Shown: piece after piece, positions 16,503 through 26,137 of the stretch
Layout: every line of letters starts with the position of its first letter
Position numbering within the stretch: position 1 is the stretch's first letter
Source: Burkholderia seminalis DSM 23518
GTDB taxonomy: Bacteria > Pseudomonadota > Gammaproteobacteria > Burkholderiales > Burkholderiaceae
Direction: 5' to 3'
Assembly (NCBI RefSeq): GCF_902832885.1
Contig: NZ_CADFDK010000003.1
Location: forward strand, 620,001 to 684,000
Length of the DNA: 64,000 nt
Program-made: the position numbers and the translations under genes
The notes under the pieces: generated by a model
Told to the model about the DNA's origin: nothing
The model's database searches: none
Seen by the model: only the letters and a program-made list of their open reading frames with translations

Positions 16503-16699
16503 GACGTTCCCTTGCGCGGGCCGGGTGCGGGCCGCGGCGGATGTGGATTCCGGATCACGAACGACGAGCGCCGCGTCACGGCTCGTGAGCACGCGGCGCG
16601 GGGCTACGAACCGGATAACGGCGTGGGGAACGAGAAGGTTTTACCTGGACGCGACATGAATCTTGACGATTGCGACAGACTAGGCAGCAAAAATTGCGG

Positions 16700-17110
16700 C
16701 TATTCCCCGCCGGCGAGCCTTGCGCGGATCTCGTCGGCCGACAGGTCGCGCCGATGCGTGGCGATCTGCCAGAGGTTTCCCCACGGATCCTTCACCATCG
16801 CGCGCCGGTCGCCGTACGGCATGTCGGCGGGCGCTTCCAGCGAGATCGCGTGCGCCGCGACCGCTCGCCGATGGATCGCGTCGGTATCCTCGACGTACAC
16901 GTACAGGAACGCCGGCATCGGATCGCGCAGACCGTCGCCGCCGCTGATCATCACGACCGAATCGCCGATGCGGATGTCGGCCGGCAAGCCGGCACGGTAT
17001 TCGCCGCGGGCGTCGAACACCGTCCGGACGAATGCGATCAGGTTTTCCGGATCCGCTACGACGATCCGTGGCGTGACGGTATGCCATCCGCCGGGCTGGA
17101 ATGTGGCCAT
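16700..17110 (-). CDS. VOC-family (glyoxalase/bleomycin-resistance-like, PhnB-type) protein
   Basis: A 136-residue vicinal-oxygen-chelate fold protein of the PhnB-like group: TVTPRIVVADPENLIAFVRTV at residues 12-32 opens the first beta-alpha-beta module, IGDSVVMISGG the next, and DRRAMVKDPWGNLWQIATH near 99-117 is the closing module with the DPWGNLW signature. Members bind hydrophobic ligands or metals; the reaction is unknown. The ATG at 17110 is placed 9 nt after GGAGG. Located between the chemoreceptor and CoA-transferase genes, same strand, with gaps of 110-200 bp, so no operon is clear. Confidence 0.82.
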   Translation of the reverse strand: MATFQPGGWHTVTPRIVVADPENLIAFVRTVFDARGEYRAGLPADIRIGDSVVMISGGDGLRDPMPAFLYVYVEDTDAIHRRAVAAHAISLEAPADMPYGDRRAMVKDPWGNLWQIATHRRDLSADEIRARLAGGE

Positions 17111-17219
17111 GGTGCGCAACCTCCGATGCGTGCGTCAGCGGTATTGTCCTCCGCGCACCGGCAGCCTGCAAAGGAATCCGAAAGGTTGATCAGATACCGT
17201 CCGCTCTCTTCTCCGCTCG

Positions 17220-18653
17220 TCAAAGGCCGACGTTCGAATCCAGCCACCGCGGTTCATACGCGCCCAACGCGCGTGCCGGATGGAACCACGCGAGCGGCGC
17301 CCCCTCGATCCGCAACGGCGGGAGCAGCCGTGTTGCGGGGCCCCACGACGTCGCTTCGACGTGATTCGCGCGATCGTGCTCCGTCTCGGGAACCAACGCA
17401 ACCACGTCGCTCATCGGCTCGGAACGCAGCTGCAACACGGCCGACGTACGCGCCAGCGAAGCGCGAACCTCGGTGCCCGCACCGTCCTTCAGTCGCGCCG
17501 TCAGGCCGCGTACGGCCGACGCCGCCATCAGGTAACCCGTCGCATGGTCGATCGCCTGGACGGGCAGATTCACCGGCGCGTCGCTTCCCGCCGCGCGCAT
17601 GCCAGCGTCGGCGATTCCCGCGCTCATCTGGATAAGGCTGTCGAAGCCGCGCCGGCAACGCCAGGCGCCACTCCAGCCGTATGCATCGAGCGATACGTCG
17701 ACGAGCGCGGGATTGAGCTCGCGCCGTCGCGCGGCATCGAGACCAAGACGCGCGAGCGCGTCGGAGCGGTAGCCGTGGACGACGATATCCGCGCCGCGCA
17801 GCAGCCGCTTGAGCGTAGCGAGATCCGCGGGCTGCTTCAGGTCAAGCCGGGCGCAGCGCTTGCCCAGAACGACGTCGGGCACCGTGCCCGGCTCTTCCCA
17901 GCCATACGGATCGATGCGCAGCACGTCGGCGCCGAGCCCTGCCAGAAATCGCGTCGCGACGGGACCGGCGAGAATGCGCGTCAGGTCGAGCACGCGAATG
18001 CCGCGCAACGGCCGGTCTCGCGCCGGCTGCCAGTCGCGCGACGCTACCGCCTTCGTGGCGTGAACGTGCAGCAACGGTTCGGCAGCAACGGCCTTGCCTT
18101 GCGGATGCGCGGCCCATTCCTCCCGCGAGTACATCACCGCCGCGCAACCGCCGCGCCCGACGATCGCGTCTTCGAGCGCCTCGGCGTCCCAGCGGCCGAC
18201 CGCCCGGGCAACTGCCTGTGCATCCGCCGCGCAGCCGAGCACCGTCAACGCGGCTTGCCGGTGATGCGGTGCGTTGGTGTGCAGACGGATCCAGCGATCG
18301 CGCGCCCGATAGTTGCCGGCCACCGGATCCCACTGAGGCGGCAGCGTCCATCCCGACGGGCGCAGCGACGTGCCGAACCACAGCGACGCCATGCGCCGGT
18401 CGACGTGAACGGCCGGCGATGTGCCGGTCGATTCGCACACCAGTTCGGCAACGGCCGCACCTGCCGCGCCAATCGCCGCACTGGCCAGGTCGGTCACGCG
18501 AAACGCGGACGGCAGTTCGCCCGACCCGCTGAAGCGGCAACGCTCGAGAAAGTGCGGCGCGCCACCCAGCGCGGCCCAGAGTGCCTGCAGATGGCGCGAT
18601 ATCGGCCCCTCGCCGGCCGTCGTCGCAACACGGGAAATTTGATCGGCACGCAT
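17220..18653 (-). CDS. CaiB/BaiF family III CoA-transferase with permuted domain order
   Basis: A 477-residue family III CoA-transferase, which moves CoA between carboxylic acids. The order of its parts is unusual. Residues 1-215 resemble the C-terminal portion of ordinary CaiB proteins (RDRWIRLHTNAPHHRQAA; GCAAVMYSREEWAAHPQG), while the typical N-terminus, RPLRGIRVLDLTRILAGP and GADVLRIDPYGWEEPG, begins only near residue 217. GFDSLIQMSAG near 346-356 should hold the catalytic Asp. The start at 18653 follows GAGG by five nucleotides. It is divergent from the HTH-citrate synthase gene with a 103-bp gap bearing an inverted repeat, so the two genes probably act on the same acyl-CoA. Confidence 0.8.
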   Translation of the reverse strand: MRADQISRVATTAGEGPISRHLQALWAALGGAPHFLERCRFSGSGELPSAFRVTDLASAAIGAAGAAVAELVCESTGTSPAVHVDRRMASLWFGTSLRPSGWTLPPQWDPVAGNYRARDRWIRLHTNAPHHRQAALTVLGCAADAQAVARAVGRWDAEALEDAIVGRGGCAAVMYSREEWAAHPQGKAVAAEPLLHVHATKAVASRDWQPARDRPLRGIRVLDLTRILAGPVATRFLAGLGADVLRIDPYGWEEPGTVPDVVLGKRCARLDLKQPADLATLKRLLRGADIVVHGYRSDALARLGLDAARRRELNPALVDVSLDAYGWSGAWRCRRGFDSLIQMSAGIADAGMRAAGSDAPVNLPVQAIDHATGYLMAASAVRGLTARLKDGAGTEVRASLARTSAVLQLRSEPMSDVVALVPETEHDRANHVEATSWGPATRLLPPLRIEGAPLAWFHPARALGAYEPRWLDSNVGL

Positions 18654-18711
18654 GTTCGCCTCGAATCGTTTCGGTGACGCAACGATCGGCTCGCTCGCAT
18701 TTGTTGTCAAC

Positions 18712-18730
18712 GTTGATTATCCTGATCAAC
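18712..18730. promoter_or_regulatory. Inverted repeat between CoA-transferase and HTH-citrate synthase genes
   Basis: A 19-bp imperfect palindrome beginning GTTGAT and ending ATCAAC, with 7 of 9 base pairs matched around a central C. It is in the middle of the 103-bp divergent promoter region, 26 bp before the citrate-synthase start. A natural candidate for binding by the DNA-binding head of that protein; this is inference. Confidence 0.5.
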
Positions 18731-18756
18731 CTGTCGAACGATTCGAGCCTGATGCC

Positions 18757-20052
18757 ATGTCGCCCTACCTGAATTCGATCGAAGCGGCCGCAAAGCTGGG
18801 CGTCTCGCGGCAGACGCTTTACGCCTACGTCAGCCGCGGCCTGCTTCGCGCGGAGCCCTCGGGCAATCCGCGCGAAAGCCGCTACTTCGCGGCGGACGTC
18901 GACCGGCTCGCGGCCGAACGTGCGCGCGGCCGCAAACCGAAGGAAGTCGCGAAAGCCGCGCTGAACTGGGGGGCGCCCGTGCTCGAATCGAGCATCACGT
19001 TGATCGAGGGCGGCCAGCTTTTCTATCGCGGCGCGAACGCGCTCGATCTCGCCGGCCACGCGAGTCTCGAGGAAGTCGCCGCGCTGCTCTGGCAATGCGA
19101 CGAGCGCACCGCGTTCGGTCCTCGCGTTCCCCGCGCACCCGCGGTGTTGCGCACCCTCTTCAAGCACTACGGCGATCAACGCGCGGAGCAAGCGCTCCTG
19201 CCGCTGTTCGCCGTCGCCACCGACGACGCACCGACGGCGGTGTGGCAGCAAGCGGCCGACAGCCGGGCGCAGGGTTGCGGCGATCTGGTACGGATCCTCG
19301 CCGCGTGCCTGTTGCGCACCGGGTTCGATGCGGCGCCCGTTCACGAGCAATGCGCGCGCGCATGGGGCGTGGGCCCGGCGGGCGCGGAACTCATCCGGAT
19401 CGCGCTCGTCCTGTGCGCGGATCACGAACTCAACGCATCGAGTTTCACGGGCCGATGCGTGGCATCGACGAATGCGAGCCTGCGAGCGGTCGTGATCGGC
19501 GGCCTCGCCGCTCTGTCCGGCGGGCGGCACGGCGCCACCACCGCGCGGGTCGAGGCGATGTGGGATGAAATCGGCAACCGGGACGTCGCGCGCACGATGC
19601 GCGAGCGCCTGCACCGCGGTGACGACCTGCCGGGGTTCGGACATTCGCTGTATCCGGGTGGCGACGTGCGGGCGGCGGCCCTGTTGTCGCGCATGCTGCC
19701 GCGCCATCCGCAATGGAAAACGATGATCGAGGCGGGCAGTTCGCTGGTTGGCCAGAAGCCTTCGGTGGATTTCGCGCTCGTCGCGCTACGCCGGCATTTG
19801 CGGCTGCCTGTCGGCGCCGCGTTCGGCCTGTTCGCGCTGGGCCGCTCGATCGGCTGGATCGCGCACGGGCTCGAACAGCGCGAACATCCCGACCTGATCA
19901 GGCCTCGCGCGGTTTATACGGGAGTGCGGTCAAGCGAAACGCATGCCGGCTCGGGTCCGCTTCGATCGCGCGGGCGGCCGGAAAAGCGCACCGTGTCGCG
20001 GCAAGGGGCGCCGGAAAACGACATCCTTGCCACGTTTTTCAGCGCGCGATAG
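18757..20052 (+). CDS. Citrate synthase-family protein with N-terminal helix-turn-helix domain
   Basis: A 431-residue fusion. Residues 1-60 are a MerR/excisionase-type DNA-binding domain (YLNSIEAAAKLGVSRQTLYA, then SRGLLRAEP, RYFAADVDRLAAERARGR). Residues 70-390 are citrate synthase. All three catalytic residues of the family appear retained: H258 in GGRHGAT, H296 in GFGHSLYP and D338 in SVDFALV, and the C-terminal IRPRAVYTG motif is present. After about 390 comes an unusual Arg/Ser/Gly-rich tail of 40 residues. The ATG at 18757 lies right before the HTH; the open upstream frame overlaps the divergent promoter. It may be an active synthase, an acyl-CoA-responsive regulator of the divergent CoA-transferase gene, or both. 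Confidence 0.82.
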   Translation: MSPYLNSIEAAAKLGVSRQTLYAYVSRGLLRAEPSGNPRESRYFAADVDRLAAERARGRKPKEVAKAALNWGAPVLESSITLIEGGQLFYRGANALDLAGHASLEEVAALLWQCDERTAFGPRVPRAPAVLRTLFKHYGDQRAEQALLPLFAVATDDAPTAVWQQAADSRAQGCGDLVRILAACLLRTGFDAAPVHEQCARAWGVGPAGAELIRIALVLCADHELNASSFTGRCVASTNASLRAVVIGGLAALSGGRHGATTARVEAMWDEIGNRDVARTMRERLHRGDDLPGFGHSLYPGGDVRAAALLSRMLPRHPQWKTMIEAGSSLVGQKPSVDFALVALRRHLRLPVGAAFGLFALGRSIGWIAHGLEQREHPDLIRPRAVYTGVRSSETHAGSGPLRSRGRPEKRTVSRQGAPENDILATFFSAR

Positions 20053-20215
20053 CGGAGCGTGTGACGCGGGCGTGGCGTGCCATGACATGCGCAAGCCCGC
20101 ACTCTTCGCGGGAGCGGTCGCCGGCGCCGGACCATGACAAACCGACCTCGAAGCGGAGGATGGTTCGACGACCTTCTGTCAAAATATCAGCCCGATCCTT
20201 CTGACCAATCGCGGA

Positions 20216-21169
20216 ATGGAACTCAGACAACTGCGCTATTTTCTCAGCGTCGTGGAACACGGAAGCATGGGCAAGGCAGCGCTGGAGCTCGGCGTGGTGA
20301 CCTCGGCATTGAGTCAGCAGATCAGCCGCCTCGAAGGCGAGCTGTCCACGCGTCTGCTGCAACGCACCTCGGCGGGCGTCGTCCCGACCGACGCAGGTTT
20401 GGCGTTCTGGCGTCAGGCGCAACTCGCGCTGCGTCATATCGACGATGCCGCGCTAGCTGCACGCTCAGCCCGTCTGTCGGGCCACGTCAGCGTCGGCATG
20501 GCGCCGAGCACGGCGAGCGTGATGGGTGTCGCGTTCATGCAGGCCATGCGCGCGCGCTATCCCGATGTCCGGTTGCACATGGTCGAAAGTCTCTCCGGCT
20601 ATCTGGCGTCCATGTTGAGCGCGCGTCAGATCGACCTCGCGGTGCTGTTCCGCGAGGAGTCCGCGCAACGCTGGAGCGTGCTGCCGCTGCTGGACGAGCG
20701 GCTGTTCCTGATCGGCGCGGGCGATCTCGATGGCATGCCGACGAGCGCATCCGTCCGGCTCAAGCATCTCGGCAGGCTTCCGCTGATTCTCCCCAGCGGC
20801 ACGCACGGGCTGCGTTCGCTGCTGCTGTCCGCATTCAGGCGCGCCGAGTACGAGCCGAACATCGTCGCCGAAGTCGACGGCCTCGCGCTCCTGATGGACT
20901 TCGTCCGCGCCGGCATCGGCGCGACGATACAGCCGGGCGCGGCGCTCGCAAGGCCCGAGAACGTGATACTCACGAGCGTGCCCGTCGCCGAGAAATACGC
21001 CACGCGGCCCAACATGCTCGCCAGCATCTCCGATGACGAACTGTCTCCCGCCGGTCTCGCCGCGCGCGTGGTGCTCGCCGATGTCGCCCGTCAACTGGTG
21101 CGGGAAGGCCGTTGGCCCGGCGCACGGCTGCGGGAACCGCAGCCTTCACAAAAAGTGAACACCCGTTGA
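20216..21169 (+). CDS. tcuR: LysR-family regulator of tricarballylate genes
   Basis: A 317-residue LysR-type regulator with the HTH at residues 1-60 (MELRQLRYFLSVVEHGSMGK, then SALSQQISRLEGELS) and an effector domain beyond. It resembles the Nac/Cbl-like LysR group that includes TcuR. It is the first gene of a co-directional set tcuR-tcuA-tcuB-tcuC, the same order as in Salmonella, where TcuR activates tcuABC in the presence of tricarballylate. The gap to tcuA is 63 bp, enough for a promoter, so tcuA may be separately controlled. The name rests mainly on context. Confidence 0.85.
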   Translation: MELRQLRYFLSVVEHGSMGKAALELGVVTSALSQQISRLEGELSTRLLQRTSAGVVPTDAGLAFWRQAQLALRHIDDAALAARSARLSGHVSVGMAPSTASVMGVAFMQAMRARYPDVRLHMVESLSGYLASMLSARQIDLAVLFREESAQRWSVLPLLDERLFLIGAGDLDGMPTSASVRLKHLGRLPLILPSGTHGLRSLLLSAFRRAEYEPNIVAEVDGLALLMDFVRAGIGATIQPGAALARPENVILTSVPVAEKYATRPNMLASISDDELSPAGLAARVVLADVARQLVREGRWPGARLREPQPSQKVNTR

Positions 21170-21232
21170 CGGCTGGCTGGTAGCGGCGCGTGCACGAGGC
21201 CTTTACGATTTGCCCAAAAGGAGGCAAGTCTG

Positions 21233-22642
21233 ATGGTCGATGTGCTCGTAATCGGAGGAGGCAATGCCGCGCTGTGTGCCGCATTGATGGCGCGCGAAGC
21301 GGGCGCCTCGGTCCTGCTTCTCGAATCCGCGCCGCGCGCATGGCGCGGCGGCAACTCGCAACACACGCGCAATCTGCGCTGCATGCACGATGCCCCCCAG
21401 GACGTTCTCGTCGATGCCTATCCGGAAGAGGAATTCTGGCAGGACCTGTTGAAAGTCACGGGCGGCATCACGAACGAGCATCTCGCGCGGCTGACGATCC
21501 GCGCGTCGTCGTCGTGCCGGCCGTGGATGCGGAAGCACGGCGTACGGTTCCAGCCGCCGCTGTCCGGTGCGCTGCACGTGGCCCGCACCAATGCGTTCTT
21601 CATGGGTGGCGGCAAGGCGCTCGTCAATGCGTATTACCGCAGCGCCGAAGCGCTCGGCGTCGATATCCGCTATGAAACGCCCGTCGATTCGCTCGAACTC
21701 GACGGCAGCCGCTTCATCGCGGCGCGCAGCGGCAGCCAGCGCTTCGAGGCGCGCGCCTGCGTGCTGGCGGCCGGCGGTTTCGAATCCAATCGCGAATGGC
21801 TGCGCGAAGCGTGGGGGCAAAACGCGCGCGGCGAATGGCCCGCCGACAACTTCCTGATTCGCGGCACGCGCTTCAACCAGGGCGTGCTCATCAAGCATAT
21901 GGCCGACGCCGGTGCCGACATGATCGGCGACCCGTCGCAGTCGCATTGCGTCGCGATCGATGCACGCGCTCCGCTGTATGACGGCGGCATCTGTACGCGC
22001 ATCGACTGCGTGTCGCTGGGCGTCGTGGTGAATCGCGACGCCCAGCGCTTCTACGACGAAGGCGAGGATTTCTGGCCGAAGCGCTATGCAATCTGGGGAC
22101 GGCTCGTTGCGCATCAGCCGGGGCAGATCGGCTATTCGATCATCGATTCGAAAGCCATCGGCCGCTTCATGCCGCCGGTGTTTCCGGGCGAAAAGGCCGA
22201 CACGCTGCCGGAACTCGCACGCAAGCTCGGGCTGCCGGAAGCACGCTTCATGGAAACGCTCACGCGCTATAACGATGCGTGCCGCGACGGCACCTTCGAT
22301 CACACCGCACTCGACGACTGCCACACCGAAGGGCTCGCGCCGCCCAAGACGCATTGGGCGCGCCGCATCGAGACGCCGCCGTTCTACGGTTATGCGCTGC
22401 GGCCGGGCATCACGTTCACGTACCTCGGACTGAAGACCAACGACCACGCGCAGGTTCACTTCGGCGGCACCGCCAGCGAGAACCTGTTCGTGGCCGGCGA
22501 AATGATGGCTGGCAACGTGCTCGGCAAGGGCTATACAGCGGGCGTCGGCATGTCGATCGGCACGGCCTTCGGGCGCATTGCCGGGACGCAGGCCGCGCGC
22601 GCCGCACTCAAAACAACGGAGGCAACCCGTGCAGCAGTCTGA
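21233..22642 (+). CDS. tcuA: FAD-dependent tricarballylate dehydrogenase TcuA
   Basis: A 469-residue flavoprotein of the fumarate reductase/succinate dehydrogenase flavoprotein family. The FAD-binding [20 protein letters not shown] is at residues 7-26, the N-terminal [15 protein letters not shown] matches the substrate/flavin loop, and GENLFVAGE-like and [18 protein letters not shown] (about 428-445) form the C-terminal FAD cap. TcuA oxidises tricarballylate, a toxic aconitase inhibitor, to cis-aconitate, which then enters the TCA cycle. GGAGG lies eight nucleotides before the start. The coding region overlaps tcuB by 14 nt, so the two subunits are co-translated. Confidence 0.92.
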   Translation: MVDVLVIGGGNAALCAALMAREAGASVLLLESAPRAWRGGNSQHTRNLRCMHDAPQDVLVDAYPEEEFWQDLLKVTGGITNEHLARLTIRASSSCRPWMRKHGVRFQPPLSGALHVARTNAFFMGGGKALVNAYYRSAEALGVDIRYETPVDSLELDGSRFIAARSGSQRFEARACVLAAGGFESNREWLREAWGQNARGEWPADNFLIRGTRFNQGVLIKHMADAGADMIGDPSQSHCVAIDARAPLYDGGICTRIDCVSLGVVVNRDAQRFYDEGEDFWPKRYAIWGRLVAHQPGQIGYSIIDSKAIGRFMPPVFPGEKADTLPELARKLGLPEARFMETLTRYNDACRDGTFDHTALDDCHTEGLAPPKTHWARRIETPPFYGYALRPGITFTYLGLKTNDHAQVHFGGTASENLFVAGEMMAGNVLGKGYTAGVGMSIGTAFGRIAGTQAARAALKTTEATRAAV

Positions 22643-23843
22643 CCCGCTCGCGCCCGAACACACGCGCACGGCCTTTTCGGTCGAGACGAAAAAAACGCCA
22701 CGCGACAGCACGGCGCGCGTGATTCCCATTGTGCCGATGAGCGCCGGCGAAACCGAAGTCGCCCGGCAGATGCAGATCTGCAACGCCTGCCGCTACTGCG
22801 AGGGCTTCTGTGCCGTGTTCCCGGCCATGACGCGCCGCCTGGAATTCGGCAAGGCGGACGTCAACTATCTGGCGAATCTCTGCCACAACTGCGGTGCGTG
22901 CTATCACGCGTGCCAATATGCGCCGCCGCACGAGTTCGGCGTGAACGTGCCGAAAGCGATGGCCGAAGTCCGGCTCGAAACCTACACCGAATATGCGTTT
23001 CCCGCGTCGTTCGGCGCGCTGTACAAGCGCAACGGCCTGACCCTGTCGGTCGCGCTGGCGGCCGGACTCGCGCTGTTTCTGCTGCTCGGTACGGCATTGC
23101 ACGGCGGCTTGCCCGGCGGTGTCGCGCCCGCGAACTTCTACGCGATCTTTCCGCACAACCTGCTCGCGGCGATGTTCGGCATCGTTTTCCTGTTCGCCAT
23201 GCTCGCGCTCGGTATCGGCGTCACGCGCTTCTGGCGCGATGTGTCGGCAGGAACGGCGAGCGCGAGCGCGCCGGCCGTCGCGGAAGCGGCCCGGAACGCG
23301 CTGACGCTCAAGTACCTGGACGGCGGCCATGGCGACGGCTGCAACGAGGAGAACGATACGTTCACGCTGGCGCGGCGCCGGTTCCATCACCTGACGTTCT
23401 ACGGCTTCATGCTGTGCTTCGCGGCGACCGCCGTCGCGACGCTCTATCACTACGCCTTCGGGCTGGAAGCGCCGTATCCGTTTCTGAGCGTGCCGGTGCT
23501 GCTGGGAACCGCGGGCGGCATCGGACTGATCGCCGGACCGGCGGGACTGCTGTGGCTGAACCTGAAACGCGCTCCGGCGCGCGGCGACGCCCGTCAGCGT
23601 CCGATGGACCGCGGCTTCATCGCGCTCCTGCTTCTGACGAGCACGTCCGGTCTCGCGCTGCTCGCACTCCGCACGACCTCGGCGATGCCGTCGCTGCTCG
23701 CGATTCATCTCGGCATCGTGATGGCGCTGTTCGCCACGCTGCCTTACGGCAAGTTCGCGCACGGCATCTTCCGTTCGGCGGCGCTGCTCAAATCGTCGAT
23801 CGAGAAGCGTCAACGCAGCACACTGAGCCTCGGTTCGGATTAG
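22629..23843 (+). CDS. tcuB: TcuB: iron-sulfur/membrane partner of tricarballylate dehydrogenase
   Basis: A 404-residue protein that reoxidises TcuA. The N-terminal part carries two four-cysteine [4Fe-4S] motifs, C51-x2-C54-x2-C57-x3-C61 and C85-x2-C88-x2-C91-x3-C95. Beyond about residue 135 come some six hydrophobic segments of a CitB/TcuB-type membrane domain with several His residues ([15 protein letters not shown]) suited to haem b, passing electrons to quinone. GTG at 22629 is the start: GGAGG ends six nucleotides before it and inside the end of tcuA. A longer frame from 22578 is a read-through of the overlap. Confidence 0.9.
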   Translation: MQQSDPLAPEHTRTAFSVETKKTPRDSTARVIPIVPMSAGETEVARQMQICNACRYCEGFCAVFPAMTRRLEFGKADVNYLANLCHNCGACYHACQYAPPHEFGVNVPKAMAEVRLETYTEYAFPASFGALYKRNGLTLSVALAAGLALFLLLGTALHGGLPGGVAPANFYAIFPHNLLAAMFGIVFLFAMLALGIGVTRFWRDVSAGTASASAPAVAEAARNALTLKYLDGGHGDGCNEENDTFTLARRRFHHLTFYGFMLCFAATAVATLYHYAFGLEAPYPFLSVPVLLGTAGGIGLIAGPAGLLWLNLKRAPARGDARQRPMDRGFIALLLLTSTSGLALLALRTTSAMPSLLAIHLGIVMALFATLPYGKFAHGIFRSAALLKSSIEKRQRSTLSLGSD

Positions 23844-23901
23844 CCAGTCACCCGGGCGCCCGTTGGGCGCCCATCACTACAGACAAGAAGCAGGAGACGC
23901 A

Positions 23902-25221
23902 ATGAACCGTACCGAACCGATCGCCGCGACACCCGGCGTTTCGCCCACGACAAGGGCCGCCGCCGTGTTGCGTGTGACGAGCGGCAATTTCATCGAACAG
24001 TTCGATTTCTTTCTGTTCGGCTTCTACGCGACGTCGATCTCGAAGATCTTCTTCCCGTCCACCAGCGAGTTCGCGTCGCTGATGCTCACCTTCGCGGTGT
24101 TCGGCGCGGGCTTTCTGATGCGTCCGCTCGGTGCGATCTTTCTCGGCGCGTACATCGACAAGGTCGGACGGCGCACCGGGCTGATCGTTACGCTGTCGAT
24201 CATGGCGAGCGGCACCATTCTGATCGCCTGCGTGCCCGGGTACGCGACCATCGGCCTGCTCGCGCCGGCGCTCGTGCTGCTCGGGCGTCTGTTGCAGGGC
24301 TTTTCGGCAGGCGCCGAACTCGGCGGCGTATCCGTCTATCTCGCGGAAATGGCGACGCCCGGCAACAAGGGTTTCTACACGAGCTGGCAGTCGGCGAGCC
24401 AGCAGGTGGCCATCGTCGTGGCGGCGGCCATCGGTTACAGCCTGAACGCGTGGTTGTCCGCACAGCAGATCGCCGCATGGGGCTGGCGCGTGCCGTTCTT
24501 TATCGGTTGCGCGATCGTGCCGTTCCTGTTCGTGTTGCGCCGCTCGCTGCAGGAGACCGCGGCATTCGAAGCGCGGCGGCATCATCCGCAGGCACGCGAC
24601 ATTTTCGCGATGCTGCTCGCCAACTGGCGCACCGTGATCGGCGGCATGCTGCTGACCGCCATGACCACCACCACCTTCTATCTCATCACGGTCTATACGC
24701 CGACCTTCGGCAAGTCGGTACTGAAGCTGTCCACCTCCGACAGCTTGATGGTGACGCTGCTCGTGGCTGCATCGAATTTCATCTGGCTTCCGATCGGCGG
24801 CACGATCTCCGACCGCATCGGCCGCAAGCCGGTGCTGCTCGCCATTTCCGTGCTGGCGATCCTCACGGCTTATCCGGCGTTGTCCTGGCTTGCCGATGCG
24901 CCGAGCTTTGCGCGCATGCTGATCGTGCTGCTGTGGTTCTCGTTCTTCTTCGGCATGTATAACGGCGCGATGGTCGCCGCGCTCACCGAAGTGATGCCGG
25001 TCGAAGTGCGCGTCGCGGGTTTCTCGCTGGCGTTCAGTCTCGCGACGGCGCTGTTCGGCGGCTTTACGCCGGCGGTATCGACGTATCTGATTCAGGTCCT
25101 GCACGACAAGGCCGCACCCGGCTACTGGCTGAGCTTCGCCGCGCTCTGCGGCTTGTGCGCGACGCTCGGGCTGTACCGTCGCCGCGCCGACGGCAACGCG
25201 TCGGCGGCATCGTCGGCCTGA
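23902..25221 (+). CDS. tcuC: Tricarballylate/citrate proton symporter TcuC (MFS)
   Basis: A 439-residue major facilitator superfamily importer of the metabolite:H+ symporter (CitA/TcuC) family with about twelve membrane segments. [20 protein letters not shown] at residues 26-45 is the TM1 signature of this family, [14 protein letters not shown] holds the conserved loop 2-3 motif, and [14 protein letters not shown] the TM4 motif. It brings in tricarballylate for TcuAB. AGGAG stands five nucleotides before the ATG, and an intrinsic terminator follows at 25251-25278, closing the operon. Confidence 0.9.
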   Translation: MNRTEPIAATPGVSPTTRAAAVLRVTSGNFIEQFDFFLFGFYATSISKIFFPSTSEFASLMLTFAVFGAGFLMRPLGAIFLGAYIDKVGRRTGLIVTLSIMASGTILIACVPGYATIGLLAPALVLLGRLLQGFSAGAELGGVSVYLAEMATPGNKGFYTSWQSASQQVAIVVAAAIGYSLNAWLSAQQIAAWGWRVPFFIGCAIVPFLFVLRRSLQETAAFEARRHHPQARDIFAMLLANWRTVIGGMLLTAMTTTTFYLITVYTPTFGKSVLKLSTSDSLMVTLLVAASNFIWLPIGGTISDRIGRKPVLLAISVLAILTAYPALSWLADAPSFARMLIVLLWFSFFFGMYNGAMVAALTEVMPVEVRVAGFSLAFSLATALFGGFTPAVSTYLIQVLHDKAAPGYWLSFAALCGLCATLGLYRRRADGNASAASSA

Positions 25222-25250
25222 CAGCGATTGCATCGGCGCGTGCCGGTCAC

Positions 25251-25278
25251 CCCGGCTTCGCGCCGGGCTTTCGTTTTT
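25251..25278 (+). terminator. Rho-independent terminator of the tcu operon
   Basis: CCCGGC (25251-25256) and GCCGGG (25262-25267) form a stem around TTCGC, followed by CTTTCGTTTTT. It begins 29 nt after the tcuC stop and is the clearest intrinsic terminator in the window. Confidence 0.85.
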
Positions 25279-25394
25279 CCAGCGGCGGCAAGAACGGGCG
25301 ACGCGCGCCCGCTTGCGCGGCAACGCAGGCCGCGCCCGCTTGCCGTTGGAGCGGCATGTCCGGGCGCGGGCAAGCCGGTGTGATACAGGTTGCT

Positions 25395-26084
25395 TCAACC
25401 GCCGTTGGGAAACACGCCCCTGCTCATCGCATCGAGCTGGCGCACGATCTCCGCGCGCAGCTCGGCCGATACCTCGACGCTGTCCAGCAATTCCGAAATC
25501 CACAGCCCGTCGGCCGCGAGCCGGCAGATCATCAGCGTCGCAGCCTGCTCGAGCGGCACCGGATCGGGCCGCGTCCATTCGCGCATCGGCACCGACCATC
25601 GTTCGCGCGTGTCCTGCTCGGTAATCATCGACGCGACCAGCACGCGCAGCACGTCGGTACTCGCGGCCGGATTGGCCGCATCGAGCACCGCATGCAGATA
25701 AGCGCGCGCCGCCGCGCCGTCGCCGCTCGGATCCGCCGCCATGCGCGCGTCCATCTGCGCGCCGAACCGCGCGGTCGCCTGGCCGAACAACGCATCGAGC
25801 AGCCCCTGCTTGTTCGCGAAGTGATATTGCAACGCGCCTTTCGTCACGCCGGCACGCTCGGCCACCGCATCGAGCGTCAACGCGGCCACGCCGTGATGTG
25901 TCGCGATTTCCGATGCGGCCGCCAGCAATTGCGCGCGCACCTGATCCGGCGCTTTTTTTCGCCGCACGCCGGCGGCGACGGCGGCGGGCGCTGACGATCC
26001 TTCAGACGCCCGCACACCGGCCGTTCCAGCCGGTTCGACGGGCGCGGACACATCGTGCGGCGCGGGTTCGAGACGTTTTTTCAT
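25395..26084 (-). CDS. TetR-family transcriptional regulator
   Basis: A 229-residue TetR-type repressor. A 40-residue Ala/Pro/Ser-rich, disordered-looking N-terminal extension precedes the HTH at about residues 45-92 (QVRAQLLAAASEIATHHG, ALTLDAVAERAGVTKGALQYHF, NKQGLLDALF), followed by a helical ligand domain. It is divergent from the squalene-hopene cyclase gene across roughly 53 bp, so it very probably represses shc and itself. GGTGC and GCACC repeats at 26085-26089 and 26098-26102 make a possible operator. The effector could be a lipid or envelope-active compound, but no sequence feature shows this. Confidence 0.87.
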   Translation of the reverse strand: MKKRLEPAPHDVSAPVEPAGTAGVRASEGSSAPAAVAAGVRRKKAPDQVRAQLLAAASEIATHHGVAALTLDAVAERAGVTKGALQYHFANKQGLLDALFGQATARFGAQMDARMAADPSGDGAAARAYLHAVLDAANPAASTDVLRVLVASMITEQDTRERWSVPMREWTRPDPVPLEQAATLMICRLAADGLWISELLDSVEVSAELRAEIVRQLDAMSRGVFPNGG

Positions 26085-26137
26085 GGTGCGGATGGTAGCA
26101 CCCGGGTGTCTCGATATAAACATTCCGGCTGGATGGT

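Noticed and set aside
14877-17189. Long plus-strand open frame opposite the chemoreceptor gene
   Set aside because: Antisense shadow of a high-GC gene, rich in Arg, Asp and His, without recognisable domains.
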